The notes beneath the pieces were generated by a model. The model saw only the letters and a program-made list of their open reading frames with translations, did no database searches and was not told the DNA's origin. The position numbers and the translations under genes are program-made. A DNA stretch of 42,228 bases from Mangrovicoccus ximenensis. GTDB taxonomy: Bacteria > Pseudomonadota > Alphaproteobacteria > Rhodobacterales > Rhodobacteraceae. Positions within the stretch are counted from its first letter, which is position 1. Every line of letters begins with the position of its first letter. Shown here piece by piece: positions 1 through 8,584 of this stretch. The stretch is taken from contig NZ_QBKZ01000004.1 of NCBI RefSeq assembly GCF_003056725.1, positions 293,596-335,823 of the forward strand, given 5' to 3'.

Positions 1-640
1 CGGGTGCTGCATGACGCGTTCGGCAATTCCGTGGCCGACTGGCAGCAGGTCCTGGCGCTGCTCTCGGTCGCCTCGATGGCGATCGGCTCGGTCGCGGCGA
101 TCACCCAGACCAACATCAAGCGTCTGATGGCCTATTCCTCGATCGCGCATATGGGCTTCGCGCTGATGGGGCTTGCGGCGGGCACCACCGACGGCGTGCA
201 GTCGATGCTGCTCTACATGGCGATCTACATCACCATGAACATCGGCAGCTTCGCCTTCATCATGTCGATGGAGCGCGAGGGCCGTCCGGTGCTGGACATC
301 GCCTCGCTGTCGATGCTGTCGAAGCGCGACCCGGTGCGGGCCATGGCCTTCATGGTGCTGCTGTTCTCGATGGCCGGCGTGCCGCCGATGCTGGGCTTCT
401 TCGCCAAATGGGGCGTGCTCTTCTCCGCCGTGGAATCCGAGCTCTACTGGCTGGCCATCGCGGGGGTGATCACCTCGGTCGTCGCGGCCTATTACTACAT
501 CCGGATCATCTACCTGATGTATTTCGGCGCCGATATCGAGCCGCTGGATGCCGACCGGGCGCCGGTGCTGCGCAGCTTCGTCGTCGCCACCGCGCTGGTG
601 ATGGTCTTCGGCATCTTCAACTTCTTCGGCGTCGAGCGCC
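1..640 (+). CDS. nuoN: NADH-quinone oxidoreductase subunit N, fragment (both ends missing)
   Basis: Membrane subunit of respiratory complex I, one of the antiporter-like proton-pumping subunits. The frame is open from the window edge, so the N-terminal half lies outside. The visible ~212 residues carry the family core: the AITQTNIKRLMAYSSIAHMG segment with its conserved lysine, the GVPPMLGFFAKW segment, and several hydrophobic helices. Similarity continues to about FNFFGVE (near 636), which should be within roughly a dozen residues of the natural C-terminus. The frame then runs on into antisense TetR sequence and stops only at 1083. I read this as a 3' break, not a natural extension. No in-frame stop occurs before the join. 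Identity is certain; the exact join (about 631-640) is inferred. Confidence 0.93.
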
Positions 641-1038
641 CGCAGCTGGTCATGCAGCACCGCGTCCAGAAGCGGCGCGCCGCGCAGGATCTCGGTGGCG
701 AAGAGCCGGCTCTCGCGCGGCATGTCGCGCGACATCTCCAGCTTGCGCCGCATGTAGGTGAGGATCTCCTCCAGCGGCTCGCCCTCGGGCGAAAGCGCCT
801 TCAGCGGGTCGAGCCAGGTTTCCAGCAATCCCGCCAGCAGCTCGCGGTAGATCGCTTCCTTGCCGTCGAAATAGTAGATGATGTTCTGCTTCGAGAGCCC
901 CGAGGCGCCGGCGACCTGTTCCAGCGTGGCGCCGCGCAGCCCCTGTTCCGAGAACACGTCGAGCGCCGCCTCGAAGATCGCCCGGCGCTTCTCCCGCTGG
1001 ATCCGGGTGGGTTTTCGGGTGCTGCTTGCGCGGGTCAT
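637..1038 (-). CDS. TetR/RutR-like transcriptional regulator, C-terminally truncated
   Basis: Starts with ATG at 1038 on the minus strand. About 134 residues are recognisable. Residues ~13-60 form a TetR N-terminal HTH, ending in the typical LSKQNIIYYFDGKEAIY. The start of a ligand/dimer domain follows (residues ~60-130), resembling RutR-type regulators (MRRKLEMSRDMPRESRLFA, RGAPLLDAVL). Family members are about 200 residues, so roughly the last 70 are gone. The frame continues without a stop into antisense nuoN, so the cell would make a fusion if it is expressed. The ligand is unknown. It faces away from the Hsp70 gene, with a 141-bp gap holding both promoters. The family call is secure; assignment to RutR itself is not. 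Confidence 0.85.
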
Positions 1039-1179
1039 CCGGGGGGTGCCTGCCTCTCTTCGTGTGTCCTCCTATCCTGCTAGCAGCCGCCGCGGCGAAT
1101 GTCCCGCCTGTCGCGGCGGCGCTTGCGCGGTGCGGCGATCCGGGCTAGGCCGCCGGGCTCGTCCAATACGGGGAGTGCC

Positions 1180-2433
1180 ATGCAGACCCAGACCCTCGCC
1201 ATCGACTTCGGAACCTCCAATACCGCCGCGGCGCTCGCCTGGGAGGGCGGCATCTACCGCATCCCGGTCGAGCGCGGCGCCGAGACCCTGCCGACGGCGG
1301 CATTCTTCCCGGCGGCTGGCGGCGCGATGCGGATCGGCGTCTCGGCCGCCGCGGCGCTGACCGCGGGCGAAGAGGGGCGCTACATGGCCGCGATGAAGCG
1401 GGTTCTGGGCCTGCCGCTCTTCGGCGAGACCCGCTGGATCGGCGACCGCCGCCGCTCGCTGGCCGATATCGTCACCGCCTTCCTCGCCGAGGTGAAATCC
1501 CGCGCCGAGGCAGCAACGGGGATGCGGTTCGAGCGCGCGCTTTCGGGCCGTCCGGTACATTTCCACACCCGCGCGCCCGAGCTCGATGCGCAGGCCGAGG
1601 CCGATCTGCGTGCCTGCTACCTGGCGGCGGGCTATGCCGAGGTGTCCTTTCTCGCCGAGCCCGAGGCCGCGGCGCTGGCCTGCCGCGGCAAGGGGCCGTC
1701 CGGCAAGCTGGGGCTGGTGGTCGATATCGGCGGCGGCACCTCGGATTTCACGCTGTTCCGCGAGGACGGCGGGGCGATCGAGGTCCTTGCCAGCCACGGC
1801 ATCCGGCTCGGCGGCACCGATTTCGACCAGTCGGTTTCGCTGGCCCATGCCATGCCGCTCCTCGGGCTCGGCGGCGAGCTGCGCCGCGAGATGGGCGAGG
1901 GCCGCGTGCCGGTGCCGGTTGCCCCCTATGTGGAGCTCGCGACCCGTGACGCGATCCCCTTCCTCTACACGCCCGAGACCCGGCGCATGGCGGCCGGGCT
2001 GGCGCGGCTGGCGGTGGAGCCGGAGAAGCTGTCGCGGTTCCGCGAGGTGCTGGAGACCGAGCTGGGGCATGAGCTGGCCTTTGCGGTGGAGCGCGGCAAG
2101 ATCGAGGCGAACCGCGATGCCGGGACCGGGCGCATCGCGCTGGATTTCCTCGAACCCGGGCTTTCGGCGCCGGTCGGCGCGGAGAGTTTCGGCGCGGCTT
2201 TCGGCAGCCATCGCAGTGCCTTGCGCGAGGCGGCTGCCGAGACCGCCGCGCAGGCGGGGGCTGCGCCGGAGGCGATCGGCAAGGTCGTTCTGGTCGGCGG
2301 CTCCAGCCTGATGGGATTCGTCGGCGAGGAAATGCGCGCGCTCTGCCCGCAGGCGGCGATCCTGCAGGCCGATGCCTTCACGGCGGTGGTCGACGGGCTT
2401 GCCTTGGCCGCACGCAACGGCATGCCGGGCTAG
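1180..2433 (+). CDS. yegD: Hsp70-family chaperone-like protein, YegD type
   Basis: A 417-residue protein with the actin/Hsp70 ATPase fold. The phosphate-1 motif AIDFGTSNT is at residues 7-15, phosphate-2 (VVDIGGGTSDF) is around D182, and the adenosine-type motif VVLVGGSS is near residue 369. Like E. coli YegD it is essentially the nucleotide-binding domain plus a short insert, lacking the DnaK substrate-binding and lid domains. The start is ATG 1180, chosen because the motif sits at the expected distance from it and GGGGAG lies just upstream; an earlier in-frame start at 1099 would add 27 unlikely residues. It appears monocistronic. Its substrate is unknown. It is complete. Confidence 0.9.
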   Translation: MQTQTLAIDFGTSNTAAALAWEGGIYRIPVERGAETLPTAAFFPAAGGAMRIGVSAAAALTAGEEGRYMAAMKRVLGLPLFGETRWIGDRRRSLADIVTAFLAEVKSRAEAATGMRFERALSGRPVHFHTRAPELDAQAEADLRACYLAAGYAEVSFLAEPEAAALACRGKGPSGKLGLVVDIGGGTSDFTLFREDGGAIEVLASHGIRLGGTDFDQSVSLAHAMPLLGLGGELRREMGEGRVPVPVAPYVELATRDAIPFLYTPETRRMAAGLARLAVEPEKLSRFREVLETELGHELAFAVERGKIEANRDAGTGRIALDFLEPGLSAPVGAESFGAAFGSHRSALREAAAETAAQAGAAPEAIGKVVLVGGSSLMGFVGEEMRALCPQAAILQADAFTAVVDGLALAARNGMPG

Positions 2434-2553
2434 CCGCCCGGATGCAAACGCCCTGACTTCCGGCAGGCGCGCCTGACCGGGCTGGGGAGAGGCTGCGGAG
2501 CTGTGCCAGCTGCACGGCCCGGTCAGGCCTCGCTGCTCCCTTCGGTTCGGGCA

Positions 2554-2585
2554 GGCGCTGTTGCGCAAATCAGGGGGATTCATCT
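2554..2585 (+). repeat. Orphan terminal repeat of an IS5-family element
   Basis: GGCGCTGTTGCGCAAATC followed by a G-rich stretch and GGATTCATC. It closely matches the left end of the degraded IS5-family element at 21919 (tgttgcgcaaatc...ggttcatc). No transposase or partner end is nearby, so it is a one-ended scar between yegD and the glycosyltransferase gene. The surrounding gap (2434-2667) holds no gene. Confidence 0.65.
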
Positions 2586-2667
2586 CGTCTTCCCGCTGGC
2601 CGGGCCCTCGCATTGCGCGCCCGCCTTGGCGCGCCCCGAGATATGGCAGGCCCGGGGCCCGCCGCCC

Positions 2668-5163
2668 TCACCCGGTGGTGGGGCGCCGCTCGCCGTCGGT
2701 GATCCCGTGGATCAGGTAGTGGTGGTAGGGCTTGAGGTCCTCGAAGCCGTTGAATGGCGTCGCCCAGATGTCGGTCCGCTGCTTGAGATAGCTGATATGG
2801 TCGAAATCCGCCGGGCTCGGGATCGCGAAGCTAGCCTCGCGCACGATTTCCTCGCGCACCCCGGGATCGTCGAGCTGGTGGAGCTTGCCGATCAGCGGCT
2901 CCAGCCTTTCGCGCCGCTCCTCGGGCAGTTCCCCGCGGACCGCCGACAGCAGCGCCCCGACCAGGTGGTCGCGGTCGGTCTGCAGCAGCACGCCCAGCGG
3001 CTCGGCCTCCTCCGCCGGCACGGCCGGGCCCGGCCCTTCCGGCGCCGCCGCGCCCGACAGGCGTTCCTCCAAGGCGGCGAGCTTCTGGTCGGACATGTTG
3101 AAGCGGTGCTCGAGGATGCGGACCAGATGCGCCTGTCCCAGAACGGTGGCGACGCTTGGCGGCAGCGTCTGGTCGCGGATCAGGTCGTTGACCACCACCG
3201 GGAAATACTCCGCATGCACCGACCGGCCGCCGATCACGCTGTTCTGGTAGACGCCGCCGATCGAGGCGCCGGTGCCGACATCGCGATGGTGGTAATAGGA
3301 CAGGTATTCGTCGATGAAGCCGATATTGGCGCGGGCGAGGAACTCGATGTTGAACCGCCAGTCGCCCAGCACCGGCAGCTTCTCGTGATAGCCGCCGATC
3401 GCGTCATAGACGCTGCGCCGGTAGACGAAGCTGATCGGCGCGAAGAAGTTGCCGATCGCCATCTGGAACAGCGTGACGTCGTTGACCCAGGGGTTGAACG
3501 GGGTCTGGCCGTGATGGATCACCTCGCCGTCGCGGATCTCCTCCGACACCCGCCAGGCGCGGGTGAGCACGCCCTCGAACCCGGCCGAGACCGCCTTGGG
3601 CGAGGACAGGAAGCCGACGCAGCGCTCAAGGAATTCCGGGTTCCAGCGGTCGTCGTCGTCATGGATCACCACGAATTCGGTATCCACCGCGCGCACGCCG
3701 AGATTGGAGGCCGCCTCCATGCCGACGCTGCGGTCGTTCGAGACCAGCGTGATCCGCCTCCGGTCGATCGGCGAGCGCTCGATGATCTCCTCGACCACCT
3801 GGCGGTTGCCGCCGTCATTGACGATGACCCAGTGATAGTTGCGCCAGGTCTGGTCCGCCACCGAGCGCATCGCGCGCTCGAGGAGGACGGGCCGGTCCTT
3901 GGTGCGGGTCACGATCGCCACCGATCCCTCGCGGGAGAATTCCTCGCGCGCCCCGGCCGCGGCGGCAGCCTCGCCGGTATAGCCCGAGAAATAATTCGCC
4001 TGGTTGCCCAGACCGACCGCCCGCGCCTGCAGATCCCGCGCCACGCCCGGCGGGTATTCCAGCGCGATCTGCCCCGGCTGCCACAGCGACCGCGACACCC
4101 GCGCCTCGGGCGTGTCGCCGTCCCCGGCCTGACGGATCACCGGAACGAAGCCTTCGCGGCCGAAATCCGAACTGCGCGGCTTTCCCTGGAAATCCGCCAC
4201 CTCCTCCGGCTTCGGGAAGATCAGGATGCGCTCCAGCTCGGCCATGGCCGCATGGGCCTTTTCCAGGATCACGTCGAGCGGCTCGCCGCGATGCGCCTCG
4301 GTATAGGCCAGCACGTCGAGATAGAGCGCGTCGCTGCGGTCATCGGGCCGCGGCCGCTCGTCCATCACCGCGGCCATCTGGCGGGCGGCGGTCTCGGCGC
4401 AGGGGCCGTCGGCGATCTCCTCGACGCTGGGCGCCGCCGGTTCGTAGAGGCTCTCGATCAGGTGGCGGTGCACCGCCAGGCAGGTCTCGGGGCGCCCCTT
4501 GTGATAGCTCAGCGCATCGAACACGACCGGATAGCGGTTGGCCATCGGCGCATGGTCCATGACGCCGAAATAGACCCCGGAAAAGCGGATGTCGTCGAAG
4601 GTGGCCTGCAGCAGCCGCTGGATCGAGCCCTTCCATCCGGTATCGACCAGCACCACCTGGCCGCGGCCGCCGCGCAGCTCGTCGAGATGGCGGCGCATGG
4701 CATCGTGGCTCTTCTCGAAATAATCGCGGAACCAGCGCGAGGCCTCGTCATTGGCGGCCAGCAGCACGCGGAAATTGTCGCCGCGGAACTCGCCGCGCAG
4801 CGCCTTGAGGGCATGCAGCCGCGGATCGTGCCCGGCGGCGAAGTTCTTCAGGAAGGCGGCGCAGACATCGCCCATCGGCGTCGGGCCGAAGCTTTCCCGG
4901 GACACCTCGAAGGACTGCTCGAAATTCTTCAGGTAGCCGAGCCCCGCCTTGACCGCGGAGATGCGCGAGATGCCGAAGACCTCCGCGTCATAGGAGAGCT
5001 CGCCGCCGGCATAGAGGTCGAGCTGCTCCTTGATGCGCTTGCCCGCCCGGCTGCAGAACAGCACCTTGGCCCCGCCGCGCGCATCGAGGAACCGCAGCTT
5101 GCGGTCGAGCTGGGCGATCCAGTTCAGCAGGATCGGGCCCAGGACGTCTACAGGTTTGGTCAT
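2668..5163 (-). CDS. Large glycosyltransferase, family 2 domain fused to HAD-associated N-terminal region
   Basis: An 831-residue protein. The first ~390 residues resemble the region that follows the phosphatase domain in large predicted HAD-superfamily surface-polysaccharide proteins; a VDTGWKGS motif lies near residue 174. Residues ~410-640 are a GT-A family 2 glycosyltransferase: SVAIVTRTKDRP at the start, the metal-binding HDDDD around 503, and GDWRFNIEFL near 600. The tail (ISYLKQRTDIW, HYLIHGITDGERRP) is typical of polysaccharide glycosyltransferases. ATG 5163 is chosen because GAGGAAG precedes it at good spacing and it follows the HAD gene stop by 7 bp. The role in capsule, exopolysaccharide or LPS assembly is inferred. 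Donor and acceptor are unknown. Confidence 0.87.
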   Translation of the reverse strand: MTKPVDVLGPILLNWIAQLDRKLRFLDARGGAKVLFCSRAGKRIKEQLDLYAGGELSYDAEVFGISRISAVKAGLGYLKNFEQSFEVSRESFGPTPMGDVCAAFLKNFAAGHDPRLHALKALRGEFRGDNFRVLLAANDEASRWFRDYFEKSHDAMRRHLDELRGGRGQVVLVDTGWKGSIQRLLQATFDDIRFSGVYFGVMDHAPMANRYPVVFDALSYHKGRPETCLAVHRHLIESLYEPAAPSVEEIADGPCAETAARQMAAVMDERPRPDDRSDALYLDVLAYTEAHRGEPLDVILEKAHAAMAELERILIFPKPEEVADFQGKPRSSDFGREGFVPVIRQAGDGDTPEARVSRSLWQPGQIALEYPPGVARDLQARAVGLGNQANYFSGYTGEAAAAAGAREEFSREGSVAIVTRTKDRPVLLERAMRSVADQTWRNYHWVIVNDGGNRQVVEEIIERSPIDRRRITLVSNDRSVGMEAASNLGVRAVDTEFVVIHDDDDRWNPEFLERCVGFLSSPKAVSAGFEGVLTRAWRVSEEIRDGEVIHHGQTPFNPWVNDVTLFQMAIGNFFAPISFVYRRSVYDAIGGYHEKLPVLGDWRFNIEFLARANIGFIDEYLSYYHHRDVGTGASIGGVYQNSVIGGRSVHAEYFPVVVNDLIRDQTLPPSVATVLGQAHLVRILEHRFNMSDQKLAALEERLSGAAAPEGPGPAVPAEEAEPLGVLLQTDRDHLVGALLSAVRGELPEERRERLEPLIGKLHQLDDPGVREEIVREASFAIPSPADFDHISYLKQRTDIWATPFNGFEDLKPYHHYLIHGITDGERRPTTG

Positions 5164-5170
5164 GTCTTCC

Positions 5171-6049
5171 TCACAGCGCAGGCGGGGCGATCGGCAGCGG
5201 CAGGGCGGCATCGCCGCCGAGCCGGTCCATCATCCGGCGGTGGCTGTCCAGCCGCTTGCGCAGGATTGCCTTCGGGATCGGCAGGTGGATCGCCTCGAGG
5301 CCGCGGCGCTTGGCGGCGATGAAGTCGCCCTCCAGCGAGTCGCCCAGATGCAGGATCCGCCCCGGCTCCGTGCCGTACTCGCCGCAAACCAGGTCATAGA
5401 CCAGGCCCGAACGCTTGTTCACCACCGTGTCGGCGCTTGAGAAGATCCGCGCGATCTTCTCAAGCGAGATGCCGCAGCCCTCGACCAGCCGCGCGATGTC
5501 GCTGGCGGACAAGTACATGTCCGACACGAAGATCACCGTCTTGTCCCGCGCCACGGCCAGGTCGATCAGGTTCTCGATGAAGGCCGAGCCGCGCAGCTGC
5601 GACGCCTCGATCTCGAATTCGGCCTCGCGCCAAAGCGCCAGGTAGGGCTCCTCGGGCAGCGACAGCGACGCGACCAGGTTGCGGACGATCTCCTCGAACC
5701 GCCCTTCGCGGCAGCCCTGGACCTCCGGGCTCATCTGGTAGGCGGTGGAGGCCGCCAGCACGCGGGCCGACAGGCAGGTGCGCAGCTCGGGAACGCTGCC
5801 CTCCCCGGCAGCGGCCGCGCGGCGGATGAACTCGGCTGCCACGTCGGCGAAACGTTCCAGCTCCGAGCGCTCGTCGCGCAGCAGCACCGTGTCGAAGACG
5901 TCGAAGGAACAGATGTCGGTCCGCGCCAGCAGGGTCTCGAACCGGTCGACCAGCGGCTGCACGCGGTCGGAACGGTAATAGCTGTCGAAATCCGGAGCCT
6001 CGTAGATCTCGCGCTCCTCGCGCCCGTAGATGATTGTCTCCGTGGCCAA
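5171..6049 (-). CDS. HAD-superfamily hydrolase-like protein
   Basis: A 292-residue HAD-fold protein. Motif I is FDVFDTVLL around residue 50, motif II/III region VSDMYLS is near 176, and motif IV HLGDSLEGD is near 236. These keep the aspartates expected for a phosphatase. It is the upstream partner of the GT2 gene (7-bp gap, same strand). Single large proteins exist that carry this HAD domain followed by the region now at the start of the GT gene, so the pair looks like a split version of that architecture. The start is TTG 6049: no in-frame ATG lies upstream and GGGGAG sits 6 nt before the TTG. The substrate is unknown. Confidence 0.85.
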   Translation of the reverse strand: MATETIIYGREEREIYEAPDFDSYYRSDRVQPLVDRFETLLARTDICSFDVFDTVLLRDERSELERFADVAAEFIRRAAAAGEGSVPELRTCLSARVLAASTAYQMSPEVQGCREGRFEEIVRNLVASLSLPEEPYLALWREAEFEIEASQLRGSAFIENLIDLAVARDKTVIFVSDMYLSASDIARLVEGCGISLEKIARIFSSADTVVNKRSGLVYDLVCGEYGTEPGRILHLGDSLEGDFIAAKRRGLEAIHLPIPKAILRKRLDSHRRMMDRLGGDAALPLPIAPPAL

Positions 6050-6130
6050 ATTCCGCTCCCCGAAAAGTCATGCGTCCCAAGCTATACTGGCCGCACCCTT
6101 CCCGTTCAAGTTGCCGACATGCCGCGGCTT

Positions 6131-6148
6131 ATATAATAGTCGTTATAT
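6131..6148. promoter_or_regulatory. AT-rich inverted repeat upstream of the HAD-GT2 operon
   Basis: ATATAA-6 nt-TTATAT, a perfect 6-bp inverted repeat in a locally AT-rich stretch about 82 bp upstream of the TTG start. It may be a promoter -10 region or operator for the minus-strand operon. The pgeF join lies just to the right, so the native upstream context may be lost. Confidence 0.35.
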
Positions 6149-6226
6149 TTCAGTATGATGTGGAGTAGGACCTTTGGCCACGGGGCCGCCCGCCAGGGCC
6201 GGAGCCCCGCCGCGGCGCGCGCGACC

Positions 6227-6643
6227 GCGCCGCCTCTTGTCGTCGGCGCCGCCCATGCCGGCTGGCGCGGCGCGCTCGGCGGCGTCCTCGAAGCCACGCT
6301 CGAGGCGATGGAATCGCTCGGCGCCTCGCGCGCTTCGACCCGCGCGGTGATCGGCCCAACCATCAGCCAGTCTGCCTACGAGGTCGGCCAGGAATTCCTG
6401 GAGCGGTTCCTCGACGATGACCCCGAACATCAGCGGTTCTTCGCCGGCGGCCGCACCGCGGACAAGTACCAGTTCGACCTGCCTGCCTTTGCCGCCTGGC
6501 GGCTGCGCGAAGCCGGAATTGGCGAGGCGGAATGGTCGCGCCACTGCACCTACGCGGACCCCGCGCGGTTCTTCTCGTTCCGCCGCAGCTTTCATCAGGG
6601 CGAACCGGATTATGGGCGGCTCGCCGCCGCCATACGACTTTAG
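6227..6643 (+). pseudogene. pgeF: Peptidoglycan editing factor / YfiH laccase-domain protein, C-terminal half only
   Basis: The sequence from VVGAAHAGWRGAL to the stop at 6641 matches the C-terminal half of the PgeF (YfiH, formerly polyphenol oxidase) family: the AHAGWRG metal-binding histidine segment, AVIGPTISQSAYEVG, HCTYADPARFFSFRR and the typical ending EPDYGRLAAAIRL. About 100 N-terminal residues, including the first zinc ligand region, are absent. The frame can be opened at an ATG at 6155, but residues before ~6227 are low-complexity and unlike the family. The gene is therefore broken at its 5' end. The intact enzyme hydrolyses mis-incorporated residues in cytoplasmic peptidoglycan precursors. 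The fragment is unlikely to work. Confidence 0.85.
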
Positions 6644-6765
6644 GTCAGGCATTCCACCGCTAGCCGCCGACCTTTCTGCAATGCAGAACATTTTCGCTTG
6701 ATCGACAGCATTATACGTACCATACAAACAACGTGGTTGGTGACGAGTACGTGGTCACGAGTTTC

Positions 6766-6800
6766 GGGCCGGTGCCTGACAGCAGGCACCGGCCCTTTTT
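6766..6800 (+). terminator. Strong Rho-independent terminator
   Basis: GGGCCGGTGCCTG and CAGGCACCGGCCC form a 13-bp perfect stem with a 4-nt loop, followed by TTTTT at 6796-6800. It is oriented for plus-strand transcripts, that is pgeF or a short RNA starting in 6690-6765. On the minus strand it lies just past the Lrp-family stop codon but lacks a T run. Confidence 0.8.
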
Positions 6801-6811
6801 CAGATAGATAG

Positions 6812-7312
6812 CTACGCGCTCTTGCTCAGCCGCTCTTCCAGTACCTCGAAGGGCACGCCGGGTTCCTCCTTGGTGGAGCGGATGACCAGCGAAGTCTTGA
6901 CGCTGGCGACGTTCTCCGCTGCAGTCAGGTCGCTGATCAGGAAGCTGTGGAAGGTCGACAGGTCCGGCGCCACGCATTTCAGGATGAAATCCACTTCGCC
7001 GTTGAGCATGTGGCATTCGCGGACCAGCGGCCAGTCGCGGCATTTCTGCTCGAAGGCCGAAAGGTCGGCCTCGGCCTGCGATTCCAGCCCCACCATGGCG
7101 AAGACCTGGACCTCGAAGCCCAGCTCGCGGCTGTCGACCTGGGCATGGTAGCCGCGGATGTAGCCGCTTTCCTCCAGAGTCCGCATGCGGCGCAGGCAGG
7201 GCGGCGCCGAGATGCCCACGCGCTTGGCCAGCTCCACGTTTGTCATGCGTCCATCGGACTGAAGCTCCGCAAGTATCTTGCGGTCGATCGGGTCAAGCTT
7301 GGAACCGGCCAT
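6812..7312 (-). CDS. Lrp/AsnC family transcriptional regulator
   Basis: A 166-residue protein with a complete Lrp/AsnC architecture. The winged HTH occupies residues ~6-60 (LDPIDRKILAELQSDGRMTN, then VGISAPPCLRRMRTLEESGYI). The RAM/AsnC ligand domain spans ~70-150 (VQVFAMVGLESQ, CHMLNGEVDFILKC). These proteins form octamers or dimers and respond to amino acids. It is divergent from trxB; the shared 216-bp spacer holds a long inverted repeat. In Rhodobacterales this regulator is often found next to trxB. ATG 7312 is preceded by AAAGGAGAAAGA, a good ribosome site. It is complete and the effector is unknown. Confidence 0.92.
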   Translation of the reverse strand: MAGSKLDPIDRKILAELQSDGRMTNVELAKRVGISAPPCLRRMRTLEESGYIRGYHAQVDSRELGFEVQVFAMVGLESQAEADLSAFEQKCRDWPLVRECHMLNGEVDFILKCVAPDLSTFHSFLISDLTAAENVASVKTSLVIRSTKEEPGVPFEVLEERLSKSA

Positions 7313-7381
7313 CGGGTCTTTCTCCTTTGCGATGCCAACCTAGGAAAAACCGGGATGACGCGCAATATTATTTCTTCACGA

Positions 7382-7416
7382 GCGAAGATTCTATGGATTA
7401 ATTCCAATATCTTCGC
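7382..7416. promoter_or_regulatory. Operator-like inverted repeat between lrp-type gene and trxB
   Basis: GCGAAGAT (7382-7389) and ATCTTCGC (7409-7416) are perfect 8-bp inverted arms around a 19-bp AT-rich centre, in the divergent spacer. The spacing suits a multimeric regulator such as the adjacent Lrp-family protein, which would then autoregulate and control trxB. This is inferred from symmetry and position only. Confidence 0.55.
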
Positions 7417-7528
7417 ATCACCTTTTCTTGGCACGCTAACATGACAGGGCCGCGATGGCGGGGGTTCCCTCGCGGTGCCATCGCGCCTATATGGCCAGCC
7501 GCAGCCAGAAAAACGGGGTGGACCGACC

Positions 7529-8473
7529 ATGGGCGATACGAAACACAGCAAGGTACTGATCATCGGCTCGGGACCGGCCGGCTACACGGCAGCCGTATAT
7601 TCTGCGCGCGCCATGCTCAACCCCGTTCTGGTGCAGGGACTGCAGCCGGGCGGCCAGCTGACCATCACCACGGACGTGGAAAACTGGCCGGGCGAAGCCT
7701 CGATCATGGGGCCGGACCTGATGGTCAAGATGGAGGCCCATGCCCGCGAGATGGGCGCCGAGATCGTCTCGGACTACATCTCCTCGCTCGACCTCTCGAA
7801 GCGGCCCTTCACCGCCACCTCCGACAGCGGCACGGTCTATACCGCCGACGCGCTGATTCTGGCGACCGGGGCCCAGGCCCGCTGGCTCGGCCTGCCCTCG
7901 GAAGAGAAGTTCAAGGGCTTCGGCGTCTCGGCCTGCGCGACCTGCGACGGGTTCTTCTACCGCGGCAAGGAAGTCGTGGTGATCGGCGGCGGCAACACCG
8001 CCGTGGAAGAGGCGCTGTTCCTGACCAACTTCGCCTCCAAAGTGACGCTGGTGCACCGCCGCGACAGCCTGCGCGCCGAGAAGATCATGCAGGACCGGCT
8101 GTTCAAGAACCCGAAGGTCGAGGTTCTGTGGAACCACACGATCGAGGAAGTCACCGGCACGGAAAACCCTCTGGGCGTCGAGGGGGTGCGCGCGAAGCAT
8201 GTCGAGACCGGCGAGATCACCGAGATCCCCTGCGCGGGCTTCTTCGTGGCGATCGGCCATGCGCCCGCCTCGGAGCTGGTCGTCGACCAGCTCGACACCC
8301 ATTCGGGCGGCTATGTCACCACCAAGCCCGACAGCACCGCAACCTCGGTTCCCGGCGTCTTCGCCGCGGGCGACCTGACCGACGACGTGTTCCGCCAGGC
8401 GGTCACTTCGGCCGGGATGGGCTGCATGGCTGCGCTCGAGGCCGAGCGCTTCCTCGCAGAGCACGAAGCCTGA
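7529..8473 (+). CDS. trxB: Thioredoxin reductase
   Basis: A 314-residue low-molecular-weight flavoenzyme that transfers electrons from NADPH to thioredoxin in the cytoplasm. The FAD motif GSGPAG is at residues 13-18, the redox-active disulphide CATC at 136-139, the NADPH motif [10 protein letters not shown] follows at ~155, and the C-terminal FAD contact is [10 protein letters not shown]. Length and motif spacing match bacterial TrxB. I chose ATG 7529, since the extra residues from the in-frame start at 7475 have no family counterpart. It is transcribed divergently from the Lrp-family gene and is probably under its control. A GC-rich hairpin at 8487-8520 follows the stop. Confidence 0.96.
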   Translation: MGDTKHSKVLIIGSGPAGYTAAVYSARAMLNPVLVQGLQPGGQLTITTDVENWPGEASIMGPDLMVKMEAHAREMGAEIVSDYISSLDLSKRPFTATSDSGTVYTADALILATGAQARWLGLPSEEKFKGFGVSACATCDGFFYRGKEVVVIGGGNTAVEEALFLTNFASKVTLVHRRDSLRAEKIMQDRLFKNPKVEVLWNHTIEEVTGTENPLGVEGVRAKHVETGEITEIPCAGFFVAIGHAPASELVVDQLDTHSGGYVTTKPDSTATSVPGVFAAGDLTDDVFRQAVTSAGMGCMAALEAERFLAEHEA

Positions 8474-8486
8474 TACCGGGCAGCCG

Positions 8487-8520
8487 CCCGGCCCTTCCGC
8501 AACGGAACCGGCCGGGCGTC
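8487..8520 (+). terminator. Possible terminator hairpin after trxB
   Basis: CCCGGCC...GGCCGGG-type arms with a further TTCCG/CGGAA pairing inside make a long GC-rich hairpin 14 bp past the trxB stop. There is no T run, so it would be a weak intrinsic terminator or simply a stable 3' end. Confidence 0.4.
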
Positions 8521-8584
8521 GAAATCGGAACAGCTTTCCCGTCCGGATCCTGCTATCGGGAACCCGGGAAGGAAAGCGACCGAG

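Noticed and set aside
2503..5322. 939-codon plus-strand ORF opposite the glycosyltransferase
   Set aside because: Antisense shadow of the GT2/HAD genes; Arg/His/Asp-rich composition typical of GC-rich complementary frames, while the minus strand has real motifs.
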